Below are positions 1 to 9,118 of a stretch of 26,515 nucleotides of DNA, in pieces. The position numbers and the translations under genes were made by a program. Under the pieces are notes generated by a model. The model made no database searches. It was given only the letters and a program-made list of their open reading frames with translations, and was not told the origin of the DNA. Position 1 is the stretch's first letter. Every line of letters starts with the position of its first letter. This DNA comes from Asterionellopsis glacialis (lineage: Eukaryota; Bacillariophyta; Plagiogrammaphyceae; Rhaphoneidales; Asterionellopsidaceae). Location of the stretch: the NCBI GenBank assembly GCA_014885115.2, contig WKLE02003180.1, forward strand, positions 9,159 through 35,673, given 5' to 3'.

Positions 1-1325
1 ATGCGTTCCATATCTTGTTCCGTTACAGAAATACCCAAGCGTTTTCTCTTTTTGTCCGTCAAATCTTCAATCAAGGCTGCAATGTCAGCCATACCCTCAC
101 CGTGTTCGGCTGATATTGGAATAGCTTCACCAAAACCTACACGATTTACTTCATCTAGAGTATCCATCACAGGTGAACCGTCGTAGACCCATGAATCACC
201 CTCTAATTTGTTCGCTAGGATTGCCACTGTCCGTTCTTCAAAACTGTTTCCCCCAATTTTACGTAACCACTTGGCAGTTTCCATCAAGTCATAAGTGATA
301 CCTACTCGAGCATCTAACATGAGTAGGACCAAATCAGACTTTTTGGCTGCCTCGAGAGTTTGTTCCATCATTTGTTTTTCAAGAGGATTTTTAGTAGTAT
401 GACGATACAAATGACCAATACGTTCACCATCGACTCCCGCTGTATCTACAAGACGAAATGTCGTTCCACCGATACGGCCAATACATTCACGTCGATCTCG
501 AGTAGTACCTGGTACAGCAGAAACAATTGCACCACCAATTAATACTTTTTTATTTTTATGCATCTTGCTACCGACACGACCCTAAGAATAAAGTGTCAAA
601 AAAGGACAAGAATAAAAAAAAAAAAACAGCAAAACATTAGGATTGTGAATCAATGGCAAGTCTCCAAACAAGACGAGGAGAGACACCATGATTGTTTGAT
701 ATAAAGTATGAGAGCTCATGCTTGTACTCCATATGGTACAAGGGAGTTTTTGTCGTTACACGATAAAAAAGTCGGGGAGACTAAGCCCCTTTCAGTGTAG
801 CTGGTTGAAAGTCATCATTGCTCTATTACTACTACTTTATAGAAACATCATACAAGGTTTTTGTCTTTCTTTAATTCCACAGGACACAAAGACACTGAAT
901 GTACAAGTTATTAATGTACTTACAATTGAACCTCCTTTACGTTTACGATTCTTTTTATCACTAGCTAATTTGTATGTTTTGTTAGCTGCCTTACACATGA
1001 GTCTATTGAAAAGTGTTGATTTTCCAGCATTTGGTGGTCCTAAAATAGAAACTACCAAATCTGATTCAGGGTCTAATCCATCAGCATACAATAATGATGA
1101 TGATGAAGAATTTGGTGAGGAAGTTGACATGTACCGTCTGGTGGTTGCATCCATCACAGAAGTACTAGTACACATACGGTGGTGGTACATATTATGAGGA
1201 TAATGTGATGGCATTTTATAGGGAATGACCAACTGATTCTCTGTAGTGTAAAAGATGGATGTCATCATGGACACCATCCTTGACCGGACGATACCAACGC
1301 GTCCAATTGATACACTCCAAACCAT
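1..1325 (-). CDS. Der/EngA-type ribosome-assembly GTPase, 5' part, two exons visible (partial)
   Basis: N-terminal part of a TRAFAC-class GTPase resembling Der (EngA), which in bacteria and plastids acts in large ribosomal subunit maturation. Exon 1 is 1325-924 and exon 2 runs from 581 off the left edge; the 342-base intron (582-923) has a gtaagt donor and a pyrimidine-rich ttcttag acceptor, phase 0. Exon 1 carries the P-loop GPPNAGKST. Exon 2 carries G2 (PGTTRD), G3 (DTAG), G4 (NKLE) and the Der-like G5 SAEHGEG. A second GTPase domain and a KH domain would be expected beyond the edge. The first in-frame ATG is at 1325; the frame is open further upstream but only from a TTG. The roughly 80-residue Ser/Thr-rich N-terminus suggests organelle import without an obvious Phe-type plastid motif. 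About 30 extra Lys-rich residues lie between G1 and G2, and G4 ends in Glu rather than Asp. Confidence 0.85.
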
Positions 1326-1997
1326 CGTTGCATGATTTTTGTTGTTTTTGTTGTTGAAAGATTGATTGATAACCGAGCAAGAAAGGAAATTCTGGAGTCC
1401 TTCTCGTTCGGGATAGCCACACTTGGTTACTTGTTGGAGCAATCGAGTTGTTTCTACTCTCTAGAGAGGAGAGAGAGAAAGAGTGGAACAAGATGTCAAA
1501 ACATACAGATTTTCTGTGGATCCCAGAGGACGAGATCTTTGGATCCCCCACTCTCGATGATTCCTCTGACGATGGACAGACTCTTGTACCAGGTATACCC
1601 CAGGCAGGTAGTCCTACACAAAAAGAACTGTTTCTGTTGCTTGCACCTTTGTTGCAGGGGGACACACATGCATACAGAGCGGCTCTGCATTTCAACACAG
1701 GGGCTCCTCATCTTTTTCTAAAAAAAAATCTGACTCACGCGGTTCGGTCGATGGTCTGGCGAGATGTGCAAATCCGATCTGTAAAAAAAAATCATCTGGT
1801 CGGAAATGCCACGCACGAACAAACTTTGCTCCATGATCATCAGTCGATAGATAACATCGTAGAAACTTCACTCTCTCTAGCCATCACTCACCTTGTCCGA
1901 CACAAGTTATATACCGCAAGACAATAAAGTTGTATCAAGTGTTTTTTCATTTTTTTTTATAGAAAGAGGACCCAGTCAAAAATACTAATCCATCTCC
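1326..1997. other. Divergent intergenic region between the Der-like GTPase and COX23-like genes
   Basis: This 672-base stretch separates two divergently transcribed genes and probably holds both promoters. It contains one TACCAGGTA palindrome at 1587-1595, the motif that is clustered at 5315-5660. A plus-strand frame opens at an ATG at 1493 and runs to 1927 (144 codons). It begins with an acidic, Pro/Asp-rich segment but resembles no family I know, so I do not call it a gene. No TATA box stands out. Confidence 0.5.
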
Positions 1998-2390
1998 ATG
2001 TTGAATTGGTTGAAACGAAGTACAAAAGGGGAATCCAGTAGTGAAAAAGACCAAACTAGTACAACAACAACATCAACACAAGATATTCCACAACCAAGGG
2101 GCAATTCCAAAGCAACCAACGCCAAAATTGACAAGGACGCTAATCCAGAACCTGATTTACATAATCACGGACAACCACTACGTGTTGAAATTGACGAACG
2201 TGGTCAACAACGATCTAAACTCAATACAGATTGTAATACACAACGTGCAGAATCACTCAAGTGTATTGAAGAAAATTATACCAATAGAGGTGTGTGTGAA
2301 CCATTATTTGCCACCTATAGAGCTTGTCGACGTGACGAACACGAACGTCGATTAGAAGAAAATCGTAAAAAAGGTGCAAGTTGGTTTTGA
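1998..2390 (+). CDS. COX23: COX23/CHCHD7-like twin CX9C mitochondrial intermembrane-space protein
   Basis: A 130-residue protein with a C-terminal CHCH domain. Cysteines at about 79, 89, 100 and 110 form two CX9C motifs ten residues apart, the pattern of proteins oxidised by the Mia40/Erv1 relay in the mitochondrial intermembrane space. The segment SLKCIEEN followed by LFATYRACRR and a basic tail (EENRKKGASWF) matches Cox23 (CHCHD7 in animals), which is needed for cytochrome c oxidase assembly, better than Cox17 or Cox19. The first 70 residues are polar, rich in Ser, Thr and Asn, and longer than in the yeast protein. The ATG at 1998 is the first in frame. The next gene on the same strand begins 43 bases after the stop, across an A-rich tandem repeat. 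COX23 is the best guess, but small CX9C families are easily confused. Confidence 0.8.
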   Translation: MLNWLKRSTKGESSSEKDQTSTTTTSTQDIPQPRGNSKATNAKIDKDANPEPDLHNHGQPLRVEIDERGQQRSKLNTDCNTQRAESLKCIEENYTNRGVCEPLFATYRACRRDEHERRLEENRKKGASWF

Positions 2391-2433
2391 AAAAACAAAA
2401 ACAAAAACAAAAACTACCTAGAAAAAAAGAAAA
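2391..2433 (+). repeat. A-rich hexamer repeat in a 43-base intergenic gap
   Basis: The gap between the COX23-like stop and the HAD hydrolase start consists of about four AAAAAC units followed by another A-rich stretch ending in the A-rich context of the downstream ATG. It must serve as the 3' end of one gene and the 5' leader of the next, or be internal to a shared transcript. Confidence 0.7.
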
Positions 2434-3582
2434 ATGAAGTCTTTGGAACAGAGTCAGAATGTACAAAGAGCCTTCTCGTGCATGGCTTTGGTGATACTCA
2501 CGGGATTGCCTGCAACCATGGCATTTGTGTCCACATCAGTCGTACAACCCAACAAAGTATCTTCTATGGCATTCACTCGACACACTGTTATTGGCAGTAG
2601 CAGTAGTAGCAATACTAGCAACAATGCTGCAGAAACAACTCAATCATCACAATTACCATTATTATTGACTTTTGATTTAGATGATACATTATTTCCAATT
2701 GGACCTGTTGTACAAGAAGCCAATGATGCCATGTATGCCATGATGGACAAGTTGGGTGTTTTGGGTGTAACAGAAGATGAATACATGTCAACTACCAAGG
2801 CTATACGTCAAAGTTTGACATATCCCATTACCTATAGTGAATTACGAAAACGTGCCATTGCTACCTTTGTTGCAGCAGCAGCGTCGTCGTCGTCGTCGTC
2901 ATCCAACAACGACAATAACAATGAAATTGATGATTATGTAGTACAAGAAATATTTGATGCATGGGTAAATGAACGTCATTTGGCAGCAGAACGGTATTTA
3001 TTTGAAGGTGTTAAAGAATCCTTACAAAAACTTACTACTCTGTATGAGAATGGTCAAGATGATGATGATTCCATCAGTACTACGACTACGAGTACTATTT
3101 GTATTGGTGCCATTACCAATGGTCGTGGAAATCCATTATGCATGACGAATACGTTATCAAGTATATTTGATTTTTGTGTGAGTGGAGAAGATAATGGTGT
3201 TTTCCCTGCACGCAAGCCTCATGAGGGTATTTATCAAGCTGCCTTGGATGTATATCATTCCAGTGACAAATGTATAGATCCTACAAATTATATTTGGATA
3301 CATGTTGGTGATTGTTTAGGGAATGATGTAGGTGCATCAGCTGATTGTGGTGCCTATGCTGTTTGGGTATCAGGATCACAAGAGGAGGAAAGTTCTTCCG
3401 TGGATGATGGAAAACAAAAATGGTCAACAGCTACACCAGCTGAATTACAAGTTCGTGCTGAATTAGCTCAAGCTGCCAAGAAAAAAGCAAGTGCTACAAT
3501 TAGAACTGTAGCAGAGTTACCAAATGCTGTATTGCAAATTTTGGATCAAGTGGAAGCATCGAAAGTTGTTTCCATGTCCTAA
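2434..3582 (+). CDS. HAD-superfamily hydrolase with plastid targeting presequence
   Basis: A 382-residue haloacid dehalogenase-type hydrolase. All four HAD motifs are visible: motif I DLDDT near residue 81 (nucleophile D81, acid/base D83), motif II ITNG with Thr near 228, the motif III Lys in ARKPHEG near 261, and motif IV HVGDCLGND near 290-298. The cap sits between motifs I and II, as in subfamily I enzymes related to REG-2 or YjjG-type phosphatases; the substrate cannot be read from sequence. Residues 1-30 form a signal peptide ending ATMA, followed by Phe31, the ASAFAP-type signature for import into a four-membrane plastid. A Ser/Asn run near 151-163 comes from a GTC-type triplet repeat. 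The ATG at 2434 is the first in frame. The gene lies 43 bases behind COX23 on the same strand and faces the gene at 3752-4555 tail to tail. Confidence 0.85.
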   Translation: MKSLEQSQNVQRAFSCMALVILTGLPATMAFVSTSVVQPNKVSSMAFTRHTVIGSSSSSNTSNNAAETTQSSQLPLLLTFDLDDTLFPIGPVVQEANDAMYAMMDKLGVLGVTEDEYMSTTKAIRQSLTYPITYSELRKRAIATFVAAAASSSSSSSNNDNNNEIDDYVVQEIFDAWVNERHLAAERYLFEGVKESLQKLTTLYENGQDDDDSISTTTTSTICIGAITNGRGNPLCMTNTLSSIFDFCVSGEDNGVFPARKPHEGIYQAALDVYHSSDKCIDPTNYIWIHVGDCLGNDVGASADCGAYAVWVSGSQEEESSSVDDGKQKWSTATPAELQVRAELAQAAKKKASATIRTVAELPNAVLQILDQVEASKVVSMS

Positions 3583-3751
3583 TGTCTACTGTAGTATAAA
3601 TTGTTATTGGAGTTTCACATAATCTTGTTCAACTCATGTACTATTGATACAACAAGGAATGAATGAATGAATTAAATGACTCTAGTAAGAATTATTTTCA
3701 AGAGGTCTTTACCAATAATTTCAACATGTTTGTCATTTTTTTAAATTTTTT

Positions 3752-4555
3752 TTAAAGACAAAATCGTCCTTCTTCACATCGTTCTTCCATTGGTACATTG
3801 GAATCTCCTGACCAACAGTCCGGGCATAAGTTTTGTTGAAAGCAAGTCATGCGATCCATAAAGGGCATTAATGTCGTTGTAGTTTGTGTTTGTGCCAATT
3901 CCTTACTTGGGGGTTTGTAATTGTCTTCTTGTTCTAGTAACCGTGAAGATTCTGTGGAGAAACAATCAGAACTACTGCTAGCTGTTGTAGATGATTCTTT
4001 TGTAATTGTTGTTGCAGGTGATGTCATTCCTCCTCGATGTCGTTTCAAGGTAACAGATTTCATGGCAAGTGTCAAGGATTCACGTTGTTCCTTCATATCG
4101 TATAATATTTGTCGTGCTCGTGCAGTATTATTATTATTATTATTATTATGAATATGATTACTTGATGATGGATTATTGGAGAGATCATAACGTTCATGGT
4201 AATGATTCTTTGGTAAAGGTGGTTTGGTTATGGAACTACAACAGGATGATGGTGATGTTGTGCTTGTCGTGTTGTTGTCATCGTCATTCGTCATGGAAGA
4301 ACGACTCCTTCTTCTCTTTTGATGTGTATAAATTTCAGTAGGAATGGAAGAGTCATCATTTAGAGAGGAATCTAATAATGTCTCCAATGGAGTGAATGAA
4401 TGAGTAGTCGTACGGTCATGTTGATGCTGTTGCTGATGATGGAGTTTCGAATGAACACGATGTAATGATTCTCGTTTAGCTTTCATCTTGTCCAAAAGTT
4501 CTCTAGCACGATCTGATGATGATTCGTGTTGTTGCACACGTACTACACCAGTCAT
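3752..4555 (-). CDS. Unrecognised low-complexity protein with a duplicated RAR..MK..RESL motif and Cys-rich C-terminus
   Basis: I do not recognise this 267-residue protein. The frame stays open upstream to 4675, but only from a TTG; the ATG at 4555, preceded by AAA, is the likely start. The same helical motif occurs twice, near residues 14-38 (DRARELLDKMKAKRESL) and 145-169 (ARARQILYDMKEQRESL), each followed by a short basic segment. Between them lies Ser/Asn/His/Gln-rich low-complexity sequence with a poly-Asn run from a TTA-type microsatellite (about 4128-4148). The last 30 residues hold five Cys (about 238, 244, 247, 260, 266), possibly a metal site or disulfides. There is no signal peptide or membrane segment. 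The duplicated motif, not the filler, argues for a real gene. It converges on the HAD gene, 169 bases away. Confidence 0.6.
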   Translation of the reverse strand: MTGVVRVQQHESSSDRARELLDKMKAKRESLHRVHSKLHHQQQHQHDRTTTHSFTPLETLLDSSLNDDSSIPTEIYTHQKRRRSRSSMTNDDDNNTTSTTSPSSCCSSITKPPLPKNHYHERYDLSNNPSSSNHIHNNNNNNNTARARQILYDMKEQRESLTLAMKSVTLKRHRGGMTSPATTITKESSTTASSSSDCFSTESSRLLEQEDNYKPPSKELAQTQTTTTLMPFMDRMTCFQQNLCPDCWSGDSNVPMEERCEEGRFCL

Positions 4556-5314
4556 TTTCAATTCCTTTTCCCGTGTCTGGTATTTTTTTTGTGGTAATAA
4601 TAATAAAAAAATAAGTTTTGTGTAATGGTATTCTAGTTGGACGATTTGTTGTCTCAATGAAAACCAACAAGTCAAAAGTTTTCTTGTACTATTTTTTTTT
4701 TAAATTGTTGTCTCCGATGACAACGTGTTTGGAGTTGACGACTGAAAGGTCCTGTCAAGGGAAAAGCCGTTGAATGTAAATAGCGTTTTTTTTTCGTCAA
4801 GAGAGATCATGTGGCGTATTCGTAGTAAGTGGGAGTAGGACTACTTACTGCGTCTGTAGGGTATCGTGAGTTGTGCTTTTTATATTTTTTTGGGTTGTGT
4901 TCGGTCCTGGAATAACGCCTAATACCACTGGGAGAAGGGTGGTCGGTCACACAGATAGAGTATTAATATAATATTATAAAATAAAGTCAGGATCGGTGTA
5001 TGGTATAATAGATACACAACATTTGTACCAGTAGTCTACTAGAAAGCTTCTACATTATGGAGTGCAATCACACAAAATGTCGGCGCAGTGGAAGATGACG
5101 ACGACCGTTGTGGTTTAAACCAGAGGTATTTTGTACGATTGCTCCTTGAACGTTCACAGACACGATTGAACTGCCTCTCACTCTGAAAACCGAACATAAA
5201 CAGACCCCAGTCAATAATAAACGCTGTACCTGTTATTAATACTGTACGTCTTACATACTGATAGTACCTACCTACTTACTATGACCCCGGATGGGAATAG
5301 AGCTAGCTCTAATG

Positions 5315-5660
5315 TACCAGGTAGTACGTACGAATGGGAACGTACCTGTACCTGTACCAGGTACTGGCACCATCAGGAGTCTCCCGAATTATTGTACCAG
5401 TTACTTTTACATACCTGGTATTCGTTCGTGTGTAGAATTCATATAGAGTACCTTACGGTTGTTAGTTTAATATCACTGATTTACGTGCGTCCGATAAACT
5501 TGTTTGTGTAAATAGGATGGGCAGACAGACACTCTCTGTCGCGATTTGGTTACTTTCTCTGTAGTCCTCTCTCTAGCTGACCATCGGGAGACTCCCAGGT
5601 ACTGTAATACCTGGTATGGCTGCAAGACATGATGATACCGGTAATAAGCTTCTACCGGTA
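5315..5660. promoter_or_regulatory. Cluster of TACC(N)GGTA palindromes, candidate binding-site array
   Basis: Within 346 bases the palindrome TACC-N-GGTA occurs at 5315-5323, 5355-5363, 5412-5420 and 5608-5616, and the gapless TACCGGTA at 5636-5643 and 5653-5660. Half-site tandems (TACCTGTACCTG at 5343-5354) and an unrelated perfect palindrome GGGAGACTCCC (5586-5596) lie among them. Single copies also occur upstream of other genes (1587-1595, 25769-25777). I infer binding sites for a dimeric transcription factor; the factor is unknown. Confidence 0.4.
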
Positions 5661-5831
5661 AAAATTTACCAACGTTCGTTTTCGTCAGGCGGTGGGTTGC
5701 CTTTAGAAATATCATAAGGACATCATTTTTTTATTGTGTACACTCCTGAGAAAGACACATGGGAAGGAGTTAGAGTCACAAAATATATAATACAAACAGG
5801 AAGACACAAGGTAAATAAATTACTGTATGTG

Positions 5832-5850
5832 CCATGGAGAAACTCCATGG
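5832..5850. repeat. Perfect 8-bp inverted repeat (hairpin)
   Basis: CCATGGAG and CTCCATGG face each other across a three-base AAA loop; two further G-U pairs could extend the stem in RNA. It sits in the gene-free stretch with no flanking gene end nearby, so it is not an obvious terminator. Confidence 0.6.
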
Positions 5851-6731
5851 TGTGGTACCATGTATTATATGTCTACATGCATTATTATTTGATACCTTCA
5901 TATTCACTGATCCCTTACAAGATTTCTGAATGGTGTCACCTATTTGAGAGTAAACTTGTCATTGGCTTGAAAAAAAAATGAAAATGAAACATGGAGTTTG
6001 TTTAGACAACAGCTTCTTTAGACCCTCACAAGGAAGTATACTAATCATCACCAATGGTGAGATATGGTGAGGCACGAAATAAAGAACTTCAGGGAATTCT
6101 TCTCCATGAAGAATCCAGTCAGATACAAGAAGGCTGTCAATGTTCACACGTCCACAACAAGAACGTCCGTGACAGAAGGGGTAGGAATTGGGAGTGTACG
6201 AGAAGTATCCGACATCATTTAAACAAACAAACAAAACACACAACTAAAATGGTAGTTGACCCATATTATTCTCCTCCATGTTCTTCTTCTTGAGGCGTAA
6301 TTCTTGATTCCCCACCCTCAACCCTTTGAACAGTACATTGAACATGACATTCATGCAATTAGTGTCCAAAATCACGTCAACAACTAGCACTTGGATATTT
6401 TACAGATATGATTCTAGCTAGTAGAGCAATAAATTACTATCCCATATTGTAAGTAAAGTATATGGAAAATGGAATATTCGTGGTATTCATGTTACAATTT
6501 TCCCATTTTTTTATTTTATGTGATATCGTTTAGTGTTCGAGTGATGTGTCTGATTGAACTTGATATTGACAAGGTAAATTATAAATATGAAAATTCTACA
6601 GTCAATCTTCTTCAGAAGTTGCCTCGTATGAATTTGATAGTTTTTAATTTTTGTATTTAAACAAAAACATGCTTCTCTTTGAGTACTTTCCATGTAGATT
6701 TTTTACAAAGTATCTAGAGTTATATAGAGTC

Positions 6732-8430
6732 CTATCCTTGAGTATCGTCTTGTTCGTGCTCTTCAACAATGAGAGGAGTATTCTTAAATGATGGTAAAGA
6801 TGATTGGATTTTGTTTAATGATTCCTTCCAATCTTTGGCACCACAATCTTCTTCAACGGAACGATCAAACCGTCCTCCGGGAGAAGGCCTTTCCTCATCT
6901 GCCGGGACCATGCTTAAGGATACACGTTTACCATCAATACCCTTGACACGAACTTGAACATCATCAGCAACCTTGACTACATCTTTCACTTGATTTACAT
7001 GTCCATTGGTAAGTACTGAAATATGAACTAGTCCAAACAATTCACCTTCTACCTTGGATTGAAGTTGTGTTGCATCAACTTTCACAAATGCGCCAAAGTC
7101 AACAACACCTACAACTTTACCTTTTACAAACTTATCGGTATCCCATCCCATTTCGACAAGATTTTCACGCACAACACGATCATCTTGACGACGTTTCTTG
7201 AATGATGGTGTTTTTTTGGTAGTTTTTTTCGTAGAACTTACTTTTGGACTGCTTCTAGTAATCACCACGTTGTCGATATCATACTTGTCAACACACCTTT
7301 TATCATCCTCCTCAATGTAGGGTTGATAATATGGTTTTTCATCTTCCGCAGCCACCATGCTCAAAATAAGTTTCTTATTACGAATATCAGTTAAACGAAT
7401 TGGAACTTTATCACCTACATGAACAACATCTGTTACCTTTTCTATGTGATCGGGTGAAAGTGAAGAAATATGTACCATTCCATCAATTTCAGCTGGACAT
7501 GTTATTTCTGAGTTGATATCACTTGCATCAAATCGTACAAATGCACCGTATTGTACTACATTTGTAACTGTCCCTTGTGCAAATGTATCAGGATTCCAAT
7601 CTTTTTGTAAAAGTTGTTGGCGTACTTTATCAACGTGATCTGCAGATAACGTTCTTTCACCAATTTCATGTTGCTGTTTTTTTGGTTTCTTGGTGGTCGT
7701 CATTGTTGTAGAAGGTAATGGTTCGTTGTCATCCATAAAGTGGCTGTCATTAGTAGGAATTGCCATGTCTTCATCTTGGACGTTGTGATCGCCAATGTCA
7801 AGCATGGTGAATTCAATTTTATAGCGTTGTAAATCAATAGATTTAATTTTCGTATGAACAGTATCACCTACAGTAAACCAATCATTTGGGTCACTTACAA
7901 ATTTAGTACTAATGTTTGATTTGTGTAGTAAGCCATCTGATCTGGCACCAATATCAATAAAGACACCATATGGGTAAATAGCCTTGACACGTCCTGTAAT
8001 TTCCTCTCCTTCATTTAAATCTTCAAGTGGTGTACGACGTGGTTGAGGGTGTTTCTGTTCTTGTTCTTCTTTGTTTTTATTTTGACGAAAGACAATGGAT
8101 TCACCGGGATGTTTCGTATCATCTTCGGTGTAATAAAGTTGTGTCGGAGATGACGACACCAACTTTGCTTTACTTGGAAGGGGAGGTGTAAACGCTACGT
8201 ACCGTACGTGTATATCAATTGTGGAAGGGAGCCGGAAATATACAAATGCAAATCTCATGGTGAGAAAGAACACATCATTCATTACATGTGAAGTACGCAG
8301 TGTTGACACAGTAGAGATGACTACTGCACGACAAGGAAATCTTCTTACCGAACACTGTAGAGTAATCGCTCGAGAGAGTCATGGATACAACCATGGTCAA
8401 TGCTACTAAAACACTATTGGAGAAACGCAT
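6732..8430 (-). CDS. Triple S1-domain RNA-binding protein, probably plastid-targeted
   Basis: The main exon (8194-6732) encodes three S1/OB-fold domains: GEEITGRVKAIYPYGVFIDIG, then AQGTVTNVVQYGAFVRFD, then VKGKVVGVVDFGAFVKVD, each closing with a (L/F)(S/T)M strand. Polar Lys-rich linkers separate them. This layout resembles plastid ribosomal protein S1 or the S1 part of plastid EF-Ts-type proteins; no EF-Ts domain is present. The continuous frame opens only at a GTG (8309). I prefer a model with a first exon 8430-8349 starting at ATG, a 154-base intron (8195-8348, donor gtaaga, acceptor gtacgtag) and a phase-1 junction. This gives a hydrophobic signal peptide ending STVFA followed by FTPP, a plastid-type site. 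The acceptor is poor in pyrimidines, so ATG starts at 8282 or 8258 remain possible. It shares a divergent upstream region with the flavoprotein gene. Confidence 0.8.
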
Positions 8431-9118
8431 GGTCTTCTATGGATCACGTCAATGTAATGTAATTTATGATGCCGTTTTCTAAATTTGTGTGAAAGACAAG
8501 AAAGATATGAAATATAATGATATTTTGTGCCCTTGGCAGAAATGATGGCACAGAACGCAGAACACCCACCTGATTGGTGTGATGGATGTGTCAAGAAAAA
8601 AAGAAGACATGCAGAAAAAGTTGCTTGGTTCTCACACAGATGGCTGCGAGAGTCTGTGTCTCTGCAAATGCTTCGTCCAGTCACCGGTATGTAGAAACAT
8701 ATGGCATTTGGATTGTTCTGAGTTTTCATTGGTCGAATTCTGGTACAATCGTGCATTCTGTCAATCGTTCTTAACGGACGTCTTACAGACTTTCTTAAAA
8801 TGGTTGCCAGTAGAATTTTTTCTGTAAGATAAATCTAGAGGGAGCAATACAGTCAGACTAGAGGAGGAACTACAAGGAGTGACTGGATCTTTTTGGTTTT
8901 TTTTCTTTGGGTGGCGTAACGAAACTGACGAGGCGATGACGACATCACATCACTATTTTTTATAACGTTGTTTGGAGTGCTTATGTACAAAGGTCACAAA
9001 AGGATCGGACTAAACTGTACAACAGCCTCAACACTTTTTGGTGAAGAACAATTTGAAAGTATTACCAAGGGATATTACATTTCAACGCCCAAAAAAGAAA
9101 GATACCACCGAAAAATTA
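8431..9118. other. Divergent intergenic region upstream of the S1-domain and flavoprotein genes
   Basis: About 690 bases lie between two divergent starts. Small frames on both strands here lack recognisable composition. TGACG-type half sites occur near 8926-8945 (gacgaggcgatgacgac), shortly upstream of the flavoprotein leader, which could bind bZIP factors. I see no TATA box or RNA gene. Confidence 0.4.

Larger units (their letters stand above)
4556..6731. other. Long intergenic region without a convincing gene, with clustered palindromes
   Basis: No frame here looks like a protein. The longest ones start at GTG or TTG or lack recognisable composition, including the small ATG frame at 6054-6293. 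The region holds an AT-rich TATA-like stretch near 4963-4983, a hairpin AGTAAGT/ACTTACT at 4824-4849, a cluster of TACC(N)GGTA palindromes at 5315-5660, a strong hairpin at 5832-5850 and an AAAC microsatellite near 6222-6238. It lies upstream of the 3752-4555 gene and downstream of the S1-domain gene, so it may be a long promoter, a noncoding RNA locus or decayed sequence. Confidence 0.5.

Noticed and set aside
718..1197. Plus-strand frame of 159 codons
   Set aside because: It is antisense to the GTPase exon 1 and intron and has no family resemblance.
5736..6293. Small frames on both strands in the gene-free interval
   Set aside because: Most start at GTG, overlap each other on opposite strands and show no recognisable composition or motifs.
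9038..9118. Longer flavoprotein starting at 9038
   Set aside because: That codon is TTG; the first ATG in frame is at 9119 and starts the signal peptide.
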